This document shows positions 24,001-34,900 of a stretch of 64,000 nucleotides of DNA, piece after piece. The notes beneath the pieces were generated by a model. That model saw only the letters and a list, made by a program, of their open reading frames with translations, was not told where the DNA came from and did not search any database. Numbering within the stretch: position 1 is the first letter of the stretch; every line of letters starts with the position of its first letter. The DNA comes from Haematococcus lacustris (Eukaryota > Chlorophyta > Chlorophyceae > Chlamydomonadales > Haematococcaceae), in the NCBI GenBank assembly GCA_030144725.1, contig JASKMD010000070.1:35496-99495 (forward strand). Direction: 5' to 3'. The position numbers and the translations under genes were made by a program.

Positions 24001-27000
24001 AGCCTGGACAGCTGCCCATGCACTATGCTGTCAAGGTGTGACCAACCCCCTTGCCACGTGCAATTTCTGAATGCTGCATGGTGGTCATGGCCGTCATGTC
24101 GCGTCATGGCGATTGTTGTACAGACCTGCATGGTAGCTTTGGAACTGGCTGATGCAGAGCTGGAGGGAAGGGGCGAGGGGACAGGAAGACCACGTCTGGG
24201 GCTGATCTAGGCACCCTTGATGAACCAGGCAACCCTGGCTGAGTCGTTGTATTGGTTATGCAGACTTTGCCACACTCCGGTGAACACTGTGAACAAGCCA
24301 GACCTGGCCACAGCACTGTGAGCACTCTGCAAGCATACCTCAAAAGGGTTCAGCACATCATTCCCCTACTAATGGGTAGGGGCTGTGTTGTCTGTAATCT
24401 GAACTGAGTAACTGCGACCTACAGCCGGTACCAATACCTGATTTCCTACCCCAACCCACTTGCGAAGGTCAGGCGATCGATGTTGGCATGTAACACATGC
24501 TCTGATGTAAGCAATAACTTAAGCATTGCCTGGTGCACACATACTACTGTGCTACAGGCTGCTGGGCTTGGGCCTTGGGGGCTCGGTCTCGCAGCTTCTT
24601 GAAGCCCAATGCGGGGTACTCCTTGCCCTTGGCTGGAAGCCTTGCTCGGTGTGGCCACCTGCACAGCTCCAGTGGGCGCCACTTGCTCTCCCCTGCCCGC
24701 TGGAGGTTGAGGGCTGCGTTGCAGTCCCTGTCCACCCATTTGCAAAGGTCCCCAGGGGTGGCCTGGGCCAGCCAAGGGCACCACATGAGCCCCCGCACTG
24801 GCGCCTCAAACCGCTTGCTCCAGGCTGACCTCAACAAGCGGTTCTGCACCTGACACGGCTTGGGCTTCCAGTCCTCAGGCCTGGTGGGCTTGCTGCTGTC
24901 CAGCTCCTCTTCACAGGGCTGGGCTGTTCATGATTGAGCTGACCTGCTGGTGCGGAACTCATCCACTGTCACCACCTTGCCTGGCACCCTGTCTGTTGGC
25001 TTGCCGCTGTTGGCCCTCTCCACCACCTTGCGGCAGGCCTGCAGCACGGCCTCGGCCCCCCACCCACCCCGGGTGCCAATGCCTGCGTTGCCAAAGAACA
25101 CCACCAGCTGCTTGCGGGTCCCCCACTGCTGCTGGGACATGCTGGCTGCCTCCTCCTCCAACTGCATGGCACACAAGGCACAATGCGCATGACAAACTTG
25201 AAAGGATTGGAGACATGGCACCTAGCAGGTCACATGTGGGGCAGTCATCAGCCTCTGGTCCTGCCCCTCCCCCCCTACCCTTGACACTCCCACCTTGAAG
25301 TAGCGCTCCAGGACCTTCTCCCGCGCACCGTGCAGCCTCATCTTTTGCTCAGCCCACTTGGGATGCAGGTACTCCCCCCCCACTTCATCCCAAGTGGCCA
25401 GGGTGACGGCCACATGCCGCTGGATGGCCACCAGGGAGGTGCCTGCTGGGGTGGCTGCTGCAAGGTGCTGCAGCTCGAGCTTGATGTTGCCATTCCCCCG
25501 CTGAGTGTTGTGGCGAGCCTGGATCAGGCCGCTGTCATGCTGCACCTGGCTCCTGGTCAGCTTGCTCCTGTAGATGCCTTGCAAGCAGCCATCCGCACGC
25601 CACACTCCTGAAGCTGCGCTGACTGCCTGGATGGCACCAGAGTCCAGCCCCATGCCCATCTGCGTGGCTGGGTCAAACAGGAACGCCCGCTTGTCAGCCA
25701 GGACGCTGCCTATGTCAGCTGGTTGGCGCTTGTTGCTGCTGCTGCTCTCAGAGGGGTCTTCAGCTGCTGGGCTGCTGCCAGAGGGGCCTGCTGCTGGGCT
25801 GTTGCCAGAGGGGCCAGGTGGGGTTGTCAGGCTTGCCCTTGGGCTTTGGCTTAGGCTGCTTGGGTTTGGGCTGTTTGGGCCCATCCGCGCCCTTGCGCTT
25901 CTTGCCCTATATCGCGCTATATCGCGCCCTATATCGCGCGAGTAGATGGTACTTCGCGACTGTATCCACTTCTCTCCATCTTCATCCACTACATTGGCAA
26001 CAGTTACATTGGCAACAGTTACATTGGCAACAGTTACATTGGCAACAGTTACATTGGCAACAGTTACATTGGCAACAGTTACATTGGCAACAGTTACATT
26101 GGCAACAGTTACATTGGCAACAGTTACATTGGCAACAGTTACATTGGCAACAGTTACATTGGCAACAGTTACATTGGCAACGCAGGCCACAGCGCACTCC
26201 CTGCTTTGGTCAGGATCACGGCCCAGCTCAGCACTGCTCCACCTACTTCCCTTGACAGGCGACCACTGGCTTGGGCGTGAGTGTCCTTCTCTAACGAATG
26301 CGGTGGTTAGTGCTATGGGTTTCAGGCCAAGGGACAACCTCTTGTTATCATGGCCCAGCTCAGCACTGCCCCTCTGGGGGTGTACAGGAAAATGTGGTGG
26401 CGCTGGTATCCTCCCCCTCATGCGCTCCACTACTCATTAGTTAGTAAGTCTAGTAATTCTAGTAATTCTAGTAAAGCTACAGAGCTTCAGCAGCCCTGAC
26501 TGAGCTTGAGTGACATCACACCTGAGCTTGGCCCTCGCTGCTGCGTTCCAGAACAAAAACACGCCCCCTCCACGCTCCTCCGGCACGGGACAGCGCTGGG
26601 TGCAGTTTGGTGGCGGCGCTAGCTCTGCCCAGCTGCAGTGGTTGGAGCAGCAGGTGCAGGTGAGGGGAGGGGGCTGACTTGTGTAGTGGGGCCAAGGGAA
26701 TGGCTGGCTGGGGACACTTAGTTTGGGCACTGCTGCAGCCATAAGTGCAGCGCTCAAGGGCAATATGCTGGGGCAGCCAGCCAGGCAATTACACTGATGG
26801 CCCTGAATGTACATGCTCAATGATGCAGACCTTGCCACAACCCTAAACACACTCTGTCACGTGTCAATCAACCAGGCCAGGACCAGGACCACAGCGCACA
26901 AGGCATCTAGCTTGAGCAGCCAGAGCCGAACCTAAGTGTGACCGTGGGAGGGTGAGGCGTGGTCACCTGAGGTGTGGGCTGTTGATGATTTCCCTATTTC

Positions 27001-29296
27001 TCCTTTTCTCTTGTATCATTACAGGGTGTTTCAGTTATAGGCAAATGCATCTGACCAGCTGAACCAGTGAAGTCATGGTAACAGGCCAACAAAACTCATT
27101 CAACAAGGAACAACATGTTGGACTGTGGGTAATCTCACTCAGCTACTACAAACACGTTGTAGCAACCTCGGTCGCACCCTTGATGCGCACAAACCCCAAG
27201 TCGATGGCACGTTCCGGGGGCAAACCCCCCGACCACTGGGCACACCATCAAAACTAACAGCTTTACGCTTATATGGCTACCAGCCCGTTGCACTAGCAAA
27301 CACTAGTGAACTAGCTACAGCCCTAGAGTGTGCCATGGCTCTAGGGCTCGGGTAGGGATGGACGCTCCACGAGGAAGCTCCTATATGGCTGCAGGTTTAT
27401 TCATCGCTGCTGCTTTTGGCGATACCTGCAAGAACATAGGGCCACGACATATGCTTAGTGTGCGGGGCAACAATTGCAACCAGGGCAACTTGTGGGGGCT
27501 GTGTGCGGGGCTTAGTGTGCGGGGCTTGCTTAGAGTGCGGGGCTATGTGCGGGGCTAAGTGCGGGGCAACAAGTGCTAAGTGCGGGGCAACAAGTGCTAA
27601 GTGCGGGGCAACAAGTGCTAAGTGCGGGGCAACAAGTGCTAAGTGCGGGGCAACAAGTGCTAAGTGCGGGGCAGCAGTCATGGTAACAGGCAGCCACAAA
27701 AGAGTCACATTTTTATAGTGGAATTCGTTATTACATGAAATTGAAGAGGCCACCAGGTTGGCGTCAGATGTGGGTCAGTGATATAGCCACACCAGGCATT
27801 TGTGGCCTGCCGGGTGAGAGCAGCGACATGCCTCTGGAATCAGGCTTGAGGAGCACCATCCAGTGAGGGAAGGCGAAGGCATGCAGGCAGGCAGCTTGCA
27901 TGTGTCCGACTCCATGTGGTGCTTGAGGCAGAGGTCACTCCACTCCTGCTGGCCCCTGTTGTGTGGTGCAGGACGCAAAGGGCAGGGACCAGAAGGTGAT
28001 GGTGTTTTCTCACCTCCCCTTCATGCCCGGCACCTGCCCCAACACCTGCCTCCAATGGCGCTACCAGGTGGGGTCCTGTCCGGCTAGACACAGCGCTGTG
28101 ATGCTCACCATATTATCTTGTTTGCCCTATTTATTTGCCTTTCTTATAATCCCATCAGTCCTTCATCACTTCAGATCCCATGAATCATTATTCACTGAAC
28201 TGGATCACTTCATCTCTTTGCCGCAACAAGTGATGAACATATCAGTGAGTAAAGGTCTTTGTGCAGAGTATGAAGGTAGCCAGTTGTGGTAAAAGCTCGA
28301 CATGCCCCAGTACCTGAATGCACGCTGGTTTCCATGGCGAAGTTCTGCCTTTTTTGTAGCCCACTCCTGCCTAACATCTTTGCCGTGGCAACGTTACGAC
28401 TGAAGCACTGGTGTTTGTATGACGGTCATACCTATGTTCATGTGGTGTTCGGAAGCATGAGGTCGCACCCATGCACATGGAGCCTCAAAAGACACATGTG
28501 AGGCTCACCCAGCTGCTGCTGCCCTGGTCTGAGATGCACATACAGCCATACCCACCTCCAAAACAGCCCAGCAGGCTAAGTAGAGGCAGAATCATAGGAC
28601 CCCTATACTAGGACCCCTATCCAACAAACCATCCCTGTTGAAAGTACCCCGCCTGACCCTGACCCTGACCCTGACCCTGACCCTGACCCTGACCCTGACC
28701 CTGACCCTGACCCTGACCCTGACCAGGAGTGCCTCGACATCATGAGGGCTGCGGGGAATGTGGTGCTCACCATAGCGGGGCACACCCACCAGAATGGATA
28801 CCTACAAGATGAGGTGTGACCGCACATCGTGGAGGCTCAGTCAGAGTCACACCGCTTGCACGTTACACATGCTGCCGTCTTTTGCCAGTGTTTACTGCCT
28901 GTCGCTACTCTGCTGGCCATGGCTTGGCGTGCAGGCAGGCATCCACCACGTGGTCCTGCCAGCCGTTCTGGAAACACCTCCTGGCAGGGATTGCTACGGT
29001 GAGGACCGGCGGGGGCACAGGCTGCATCCCATCACTTCAAAATGTATGTCATTAGTGTGATTTTACATTCGCATGTCACACATACAGCATGCATGTGGTA
29101 GTGGCAACTGGCTCGGGTGGGACGGTAATGTTTGAAAGTTGTCCACCTGCACACATGCACATGAACACACACGGACACACACATGCACATGAACACACAT
29201 GCATGGCATGTGCACGCAGGCCATGTAGAGGTTACTGACAAGACGTTACTTTTGCATGGGGTCGATACCATGATGAGCTTGAAACTGCCCTATTGA
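21014..29296 (+). CDS. ADPRM: Manganese-dependent ADP-ribose/CDP-alcohol diphosphatase (calcineurin-like phosphoesterase)
   Basis: Thirteen exons join in phase to 325 codons: 21014-21106, 21220-21255, 21670-21696, 22465-22560, 23126-23196, 23558-23608, 23691-23793, 23905-23973, 26552-26659, 27972-28067, 28727-28813, 28935-28998, 29220-29296. The start MGPTQLAV is followed by all metallophosphoesterase blocks in order: FGVISDVQ-HADIPDG (D-x-Q), FGDILDG, LGNHCLYNL, SHLPFMPGTCP, AGHTHQNGY and the family-typical C-terminus VLETPPGRDCYG...LHGVDTM. The length matches plant and animal ADPRM (~320-340). The known reaction is hydrolysis of ADP-ribose, CDP-choline and related compounds to the nucleoside monophosphate, using two Mn ions. 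No targeting signal is evident. Introns after exons 3 and 4 appear to use GC donors (aag/gcaagg). Introns 3 and 8 hold Fanzor-like elements, introns 9 and 10 hold satellites. The coding frame is undamaged. Confidence 0.94.
21748..22160 (-). mobile_element. Fanzor/TnpB-like element fragment A (3' end and C-terminus)
   Basis: Inside ADPRM intron 3, on the opposite strand. The minus-strand frame 22163-21864 reads through SKRFEAPVRGLMWCPWLAQ, then WVDRDCNAALNLQRAG and LPAKGKEYPPLGFKKLRD to a stop shortly after PVAQ. The DRDxNAA motif is the third RuvC signature of TnpB/Fanzor nucleases, and the preceding Cys residues belong to the zinc-ribbon region. Only ~100 residues remain. Downstream is the shared element terminus (ttcccgtactaatgggtaatggg), with an internal deletion of ~90 bp relative to fragment B. 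Truncated, not functional. Confidence 0.68.
25903..25940. repeat. Short TATATCGCGC-type tandem repeat
   Basis: Three imperfect copies of a ~13-bp unit (ctatatcgcgc) sit next to the 15-bp minisatellite within element B. Confidence 0.7.
25989..26181. repeat. 15-bp minisatellite, ~13 near-perfect copies, in frame
   Basis: The unit acattggcaacagtt is repeated about 13 times with almost no divergence. On the minus strand it extends the element B frame as repeats of ANVTV; on the plus strand it is also open (TLATV). Low divergence implies recent expansion. Two units of the same satellite reappear at 30837-30866. Confidence 0.95.
27548..27672. repeat. 21-bp minisatellite in ADPRM intron 9
   Basis: About six copies of gtgcggggcaacaagtgctaa, preceded from ~27457 by degenerate gtgcggggc units. 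Copies are nearly identical. It lies between exons 9 and 10 of ADPRM and is removed by splicing. Confidence 0.93.
28650..28722. repeat. (CCCTGA)n hexamer repeat abutting a splice acceptor
   Basis: About twelve CCCTGA units end directly at the ccag acceptor (28723-28726) of ADPRM exon 11. The repeat thus supplies the branch/pyrimidine context of the intron's 3' end. Confidence 0.93.
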
Positions 29297-29411
29297 CTCT
29301 ATAAAGGTAAGCCAGCCGGGCAGCTGCACCCCTTGCTATCTGCGAAGATGACAAAGCTGTGACCCCATGGTGGCTGTATGCTGCCATGTCATGCCCACTC
29401 TAGACTGTCGC

Positions 29412-29590
29412 CCTGTCACAGGGATCAGGCAATAGTGTAGGTGGTAGGCGCCCATGCCATGTGCATGTGACATGTGCATGGGAACATAACTCCACACAGC
29501 CCCAGAACACCATCCTGAGTGGTCCCTGATGGTCCCTAGTGGTCCGACTCACATGGAGGCCCTAGTGAGGGACGAGAGAGGCTGTTTGCT
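29412..29590. repeat. Dispersed repeat family R2, copy 1
   Basis: This block (gtcaggcaatagtgtaggtgg-like start; ggaggccctagtgagggac end) matches 39996-40177 along its length, and pieces match 46912-46962 and 48103-48152. It contains nested ggtccctagtggtcc palindromic units. No coding capacity seen. It may be a short nonautonomous element; termini not defined. Confidence 0.65.
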
Positions 29591-29649
29591 GCCAGTCAGG
29601 TTAGACAAGCAAGCCAAAAAAGGCCCATTTTTCGGACGGACCTAACTGA

Positions 29650-30040
29650 CTCTATACACCGCTTCTGGATGTAAGATTGGCACGCCTTAACGCAGCGCCG
29701 CGCACGTTAGCATCGGCTCAGAGGAATAGGCCTATGGTGATCGGCTGGTCCGCGACCCCGTCCAATGTTCGGGGGCCCCTACCAGCACACAACGCCAGGA
29801 GCGCTCCATCGCTGTTAATTGCGCCCTTAAGTATGCGTGCTGTTGCGGCGATGTCCTCGGCGATGTCCAGGTGCCTACTGGGTGTCTACAGTGTGTGCTG
29901 CATGCTGCCTGCTAGAGGCTTGTCTCAAGGCCGGGTTGAGGGGGTACGCCGTGAGGCTTTGGGCAGTGCCAGCACTGAGATAAGTTTGATGAACATTTTG
30001 GTGACCTGCTGCTGGTGGGTGATCAGCAAGGGCTGAACTA
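29650..30040. other. Coding-like relic, unidentified
   Basis: Both strands are open over much of this stretch (plus 29677-30036; minus with a few stops). The minus strand reads HLDIAEDIAATARILKGAIN and LDGVADQPITIGLFL, which looks like decayed protein-coding sequence. It joins directly to the element B 5' duplicate at 30041. It is probably mobile-element derived; family unknown. Confidence 0.35.
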
Positions 30041-30250
30041 CGAAGGCCACCTACTTCCCTTGATAGGCGACCACTGGCTTGGGCGTGATAGTCCCTTCTT
30101 CAGCGAATGCGGTGGTTAGTGCCATTAGTTTCAGGCCAAGGGACATCCTCTTGAAATCACGGCCCAGCTCAGCACTGCCCCTCTGAGGGTGTACAGGGAA
30201 ATGTGATGACGCTGGTATCCTCGTCCTCATGCGCTCCACTATTCATTTTG
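30041..30250 (-). mobile_element. Duplicate of the element B 5' region
   Basis: About 210 bp here match 26240-26440 at high identity in the same orientation (starting ctacttcccttgayaggcg, ending catgcgctccacta). The minus-strand frame begins MERMRTRIPA and stays open ~60 codons before a stop, whereas the copy in element B runs on into the satellite. This shows the segment is itself a repeated unit. Confidence 0.75.
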
Positions 30251-30278
30251 AGAGGAGAGGTCAATGATGTAATGTAAT

Positions 30279-30758
30279 CAGTGTTGTGAAAATTGCAGAT
30301 TTTCATTCAGATTTTCAATGAAAATTTTCATCTGAAAATCTGAACGTTTTCACTGCACATCTGAAAGTGCCGGGTGCTGCCCCCGGTCAGATCGCAGATC
30401 GGGTGTTGCAGAGTGGTTGGCTGTGCTGCGATTGGCTTGGCTAGCGCCAGCGCGCTACAGCCACAGCGGAAGAAGCACAAGCCAGAAAACGCCACAGATG
30501 GCGGATCCACGGACAGCATGGACGGCTTGCATCTTTAAGAATGGCTTGCATGTCTGACCTTTGGCAAACTACGTATTTCTGCATTTCAACCAGTGCAGGA
30601 CTACAAACAAGCCGCGTTTGATAGGATAGGCTGAGAAATAGCGGCATCCGCTCAGTTTCACTGACGATGAAACTCTTTCAATTTTTCACTGAATTTCATT
30701 TCATTTCATTGAAAATCTGAAAATTGAAAATCTGAAAATCTGAAGATTCACAAGCCTG
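30279..30758. mobile_element. hAT-type miniature transposon (480 bp) with 8-bp target duplication
   Basis: The left end starts cagtgttgtgaaaattgcag and the right end, reverse-complemented, starts caggcttgtgaatcttcag; both continue into agattttca-rich inverted repeats. The element is flanked by a perfect direct repeat aatgtaat (30271-30278 and 30759-30766). CAG...CTG ends with an 8-bp duplication are the hallmark of hAT transposons. There is no transposase; the interior (30360-30640) is unique-looking. It is AT-rich against a GC-rich background. Confidence 0.87.
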
Positions 30759-30836
30759 AATGTAATGCACGCGCCTATATACAATTCACCTGCAGGCCAG
30801 TACCGTGCAGGAGATGACTCGTTTGAGTACGAGCAG

Positions 30837-30866
30837 TTACATTGGCAACAGTTACATTGGCAACGC
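30837..30866. repeat. Two units of the 15-bp minisatellite
   Basis: The sequence carries two acattggcaac units ending in cgcag, identical to the edge of the array at 26150-26181, but in different flanking sequence just past the hAT element. Confidence 0.8.
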
Positions 30867-31289
30867 AGCCCTTTACAAGAGCATTGACTATCTATCCTCA
30901 GCTAAGACTTCAACAAAAGCAACAAGAACGACATTTACAGCTTGCATACCTTCGTTCTGGATTCATGCGCACCTAGCCATGCAGTGTGCCTCAGCTCCCG
31001 AGTCCCGAGACCCTGAGTAAGGGAAGCTCTACTCCCCATACAGGTTGAGCCAGAACTCCCTGCTCAGCTCAAACACAGCGCCATGTAAATCACACAGCCT
31101 TGCTGACAACAACAACCATCCACGGTCCAGTGTTCCTACAACAACCATGCAAACAATACCGACAGCCATTGTTGTCAACCACGATTGAAACAAGAACAAC
31201 AGCCGCGTGCAACGACACATCGAACATTTCTAGTTTTGAGAAGGTTCGCACCGACCAAAGATGGGCAGTGGGCATGTGTGGTCAAGTAG

Positions 31290-31558
31290 CTTCAGCACAT
31301 TATTCTCCTACTAACGGGTAACGGGTAAGGGCTGTGTTATCTGTAATCTGAACTGAGTAACTGCAACCTACAGCCGGTACCAATACCTGATTTCCTACCC
31401 CAACCCACTTGCGAAGGTCAGGCGATCGATGTTGGCATGTAACACATGCTCTGATGTAAGCAACAGCTTAAGCATTGCATGGTGCACACATACTACTGTG
31501 CTACAGGCTGCTGGGCTTGGGCCTTTGGAGCTCGGTCTCGCAGCTTCTTGAAGCCCAA
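31290..31558 (-). mobile_element. Fanzor/TnpB-like element fragment C (3' end)
   Basis: From ~31290 the shared terminus (cagcacatta, then ctactaacgggtaacgggta) runs through the ~190-bp conserved noncoding end and into the last ~20 codons of the nuclease frame on the minus strand (ending AACSTVV antisense of the shared ...QPVAQ stop region). Homology stops abruptly at ~31558, where unrelated sequence begins. No RuvC residue survives. Confidence 0.7.
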
Positions 31559-31902
31559 GTAGCTTCAGCATGGGCACCAGGGAATTGGCTTCCTTTGGTG
31601 CCTGCAGTGCAGCCCTTTGGATGCTTCTCGCGCCTTGGCCTACCGGTCAGGAACCCCATCAGCACACCAGCTTGCTGGCAGCCTGGTAAGATCCATCTGG
31701 CTACCTGGCAACCATTCAGGTCCAGTGCAGCCCCTCTAGGTCACCCCCACCATGCGGCCTGATCAGGTCTTGGGTTCAGGTCAAGGCAAGGTTGGCCTGA
31801 CCTGGTGCGTCATGATGCAAGAGGGCAGCACTCAGATCCCTGGCCAACTGACGAGACAGCTGCATGTGATGCTGTTGCTGCCGCTGCCATAACTCATATC
31901 AG

Positions 31903-34900
31903 TCACGGGGGCACCCGCAGTGTGAGCGGGCATGCGGGGTGCCTGTCCCGGCCCCGCACCCGTGCCTTGACCGCCAGCCCTGCCCACGCCTCATCGACCG
32001 AGGTGCCAACGGCTGGCTCTTGGGGCCTGCCCCCCGTGGCTGGCCTTGCTGGTATGCCTGGCATTGCTGCCGCCATCCCAGCAGCGGCTGCGAGGTCAGA
32101 CTGCCATTGGCTTGAGACCCTGTCCAGCGCCAGGCGCAGGTGGGTGAGCTGGTGCAGGAACGTATCCAGAGGATGGGCAGCAGCGACTCTCAGCGCATCC
32201 ACGTTTGCCTGCAGAACAGCCAGAGGGCAGCGGGGTGAGGCGGACCAGCATGCATGGTGTCACATGGAGCACTGACATGGTGTCACATGCCTGCACACAT
32301 GGCTGTACACCTGTCAATAGCTAGGGGGCTTCTGGATACCGGCTGCTGCTCAGGTTGGACAATTGGTCAGGTGCAGGCGGCCAACAGGCCGGCATTGGCT
32401 CCAGCATACTACCAGCATTGGCGACGCCCCATTGCCTTTATTATGCAACATCTACTCCTCAGAGCAGAGACTACGACCACTACCTCAACATCTACCCTGC
32501 GCCTCTTGCTATCATGCCGTTCCTTGTCCTTGCTGCGCTACTTGTCCTTGCTGCCTGTCAAACCCTATTCCTCTCACCTGCTGCTGAATCCAGGATCTGC
32601 TGTTGACCCACACGTCGCCCAAGGCTGGGCCCACAGGCAGCGCCGCTGCTGCCTTCAGGGCGGAAGAGCTCCCTTTGGCCACAGCCGCCGCCGTAGCCGC
32701 TGCTGTTGCTGGCGGCAGCTCTGCCAATGCCACTACACGCAGCAGGGGCGGGCGCAAGGGGTATGCGGCGAACACCCGCACCTGCACCTCTGCCTGCAGC
32801 AGCTTGCTACGCAGCAACAGCCGGAACAGGCGTGAAGGGGGCTTGGTAGCAGGCTGCGCTGCTGCTGCCGCTGCCTCAGCTTCCCGTTCCAGCAGCATCA
32901 AGTGCATGTCATGCTGGGACGAGCGGGAGGTGCCTCGATGCTTCTTGGATTGAGAGCTGCGGCTGGCAACCAGGGAGGAGGGGTCAGGAGCTGGGGCCTG
33001 GCCTGCCATCTCCATGTCCTCATCACCCTGACCTGCAACAACACCCAAACAGGCCAATGGATGATGAAGGGTGCCGGCCCAGTGGTGTGGGCAAGAATGG
33101 CCCACTAGTGGGCTGGTGGGCGAAGGGCTGTGCTGTGCAGCAGGTGGGCAAAAGCACTTCAAGCTCAGCTGTCCCTAGGTTCAGCTGCTCCAGTGACAGC
33201 TCGTCAGCAGCAATACGTCTGGGTGTAGCTGCCCGCCAAAACTGTAGCTAGCTGCCCGCCAAATCAACAGCTGGGCTCATTGCAGCAGCCGCTGTGACAG
33301 TGTGACGTCAGAGAGGTGTGCTGGTGTGATAGTGTGACAGTGGCATTATCACGGGAAGCTGGAGATCAGCAGCAACCCATGGTCTTGCACTGCAGCAGCT
33401 AGTGTGGGCAGACCCGCGGCATCCACCACCCACTGGTTGGAGATGGCGAATGTTTGACAAGGCGCCCGGCTTGAAGCATGGAAGGGCATGGCTGATGTGC
33501 TGCTATGGTAGCAAAAAGCTCACACAACGTTGAATGTTGGCCTGGCTGAAAACCCTAGCCAACTCTGGCAAACCCTGGCCAGCTCTGGCAAAGCCTGGCA
33601 AATCCTTGAAAAGGCAGATTAGCAAAGAAATCAGGTCAGCTTTGGCAGCCATTCCAATACAGCCACCAACACGAGCCATGTGAGTAATTTGGTTGAGGTT
33701 ATGCATGCTTGACGGCCAGGCCCTCACCAGGTACACTGCCGACCTCGTGTTGACTGAGCTCCCCAGGGTCAGGCTCTTCAGCTGCCTCCCCTGTCTGTTC
33801 CTCCTGCTGTTCCTCTTGCTGCCCCGCCTGCTGCTTGCCAACCTCCATGCTGCCTCCCCCCTGGCTTACCCTTCCTGACCCCGCCCCCTGGCCTGCTGTG
33901 CTGTCGCCAATGGCTGGGCCGCCCGCTTGTTTCAAAGTAACCTGATCTGTTCTTGCTTGATCTTGTTGAGCAGAGCTGAGCTGCACGTTGCTGTCCACCT
34001 CCTCCCACAGCACCACCATGCTGGCAGGCATGCAGGTGTACATGGCTGTGCTGGAGGGAAGCGGGCTCTTCAGCATCGCGGAGTAGGCGGCCCTGAGCCC
34101 AGCATGGCATCAAGCAGAACAGGGATGCTCAGCAGAGATGAGCTCAATCAGCCTGCCAGGACGGGGCAGAGTGACAAGGTGGACAAACTGAACAGACACC
34201 GGGGCTGTTATAATCCAACAGGACCCTGCCAGGCCAACGTTGACGCCCAGCCCTGCCCTGCCCTGCCCTGCCCTACCCTGCCCTCCCGCTCACCCAACCC
34301 ACCCCGGCACTGCTCATCCTCTAGACACCTCCTCCCATCCCACAGACTGACCCCAATCCCCACAACATCTGATTACTCACTCACGTGAGCGCCTGCTCAC
34401 CCTGCTTGGCCTCCCTCAATCGCTGCACCAGCGTGGGCACCCGCTGCTGACTGCGGTAGTTCGACAGGCCTGCCAACACGGCCTCAGCTTGACTGGAGGA
34501 CAGGTGCACCGCGAAACCCGGCAGCGTGGGGACAAAGTCCAGGCCCGCCAGGTGCTGACACCACCTGGGGCAGGGCAGGGAGGAGGGCAGGGAGGAGGGC
34601 GCGGGGAGTGGGCAAGGCATGTAGCTTGGGGCAGGGAGGTGGAGGGAGCTAGAGGACATTGAAGTAGGAAAGCACATAGAAACAGGCACCTGTTTGTCAG
34701 TAATCAATGCATCACTAGGTATCAGATGCTGCATATGGCCAGTGCACAGAAATGAACAAACCTGCATAGCAAGAGTCGGCGGCTGCCAACAGCTCGTGCG
34801 TGTGAAGTGCAGGGACAGTGACAGCGGTCTGGGCCACACCTGTAGGGGCGTGACGGGTGGGAGGGGCTGAAGCGGAAGGTGCCGCCCTGCAGCTGCGCCA

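Larger units (their letters stand above)
24353..26440 (-). mobile_element. Fanzor/TnpB-like element B, longest copy, degenerate
   Basis: Lies in ADPRM intron 8, antisense to the host gene. The open frame 26430-25222 holds a 15-bp satellite region, then a Ser/Pro linker and GSVLADKRAFLFDPATQ followed by MGMGLDSGA, a plausible RuvC-I block. It continues through KWAEQKMRLHGAREKVLERY. After a likely intron (donor near 25291) the frame at 25160-24945 gives KQLVVFFGNAGIGTRGGWGA and VTVDEFRTSR, the region that in TnpB leads into the zinc finger. Between about 24880 and 24945 two single-base slips break the frame. The C-terminus 24840-24544 carries WVDRDCNAALNLQRAG (RuvC-III) and ends at a stop. The shared 3' terminus extends to ~24353. 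Assignment to Fanzor is by motif order only; the N-terminal part normally preceding RuvC-I looks replaced or truncated. Confidence 0.7.

Noticed and set aside
25946..26440. Long plus-strand ORF with TLATV repeats
   Set aside because: It is the complement of a 15-bp satellite, which is open in several frames; no domain outside the repeat.
25989..27672. Direct repeat arrays resembling CRISPR
   Set aside because: Units are contiguous with no unique spacers, and the genome is eukaryotic; they are minisatellites.
30328..30640. Short ORFs within the hAT-type element
   Set aside because: Too short and without transposase motifs; the element is nonautonomous.
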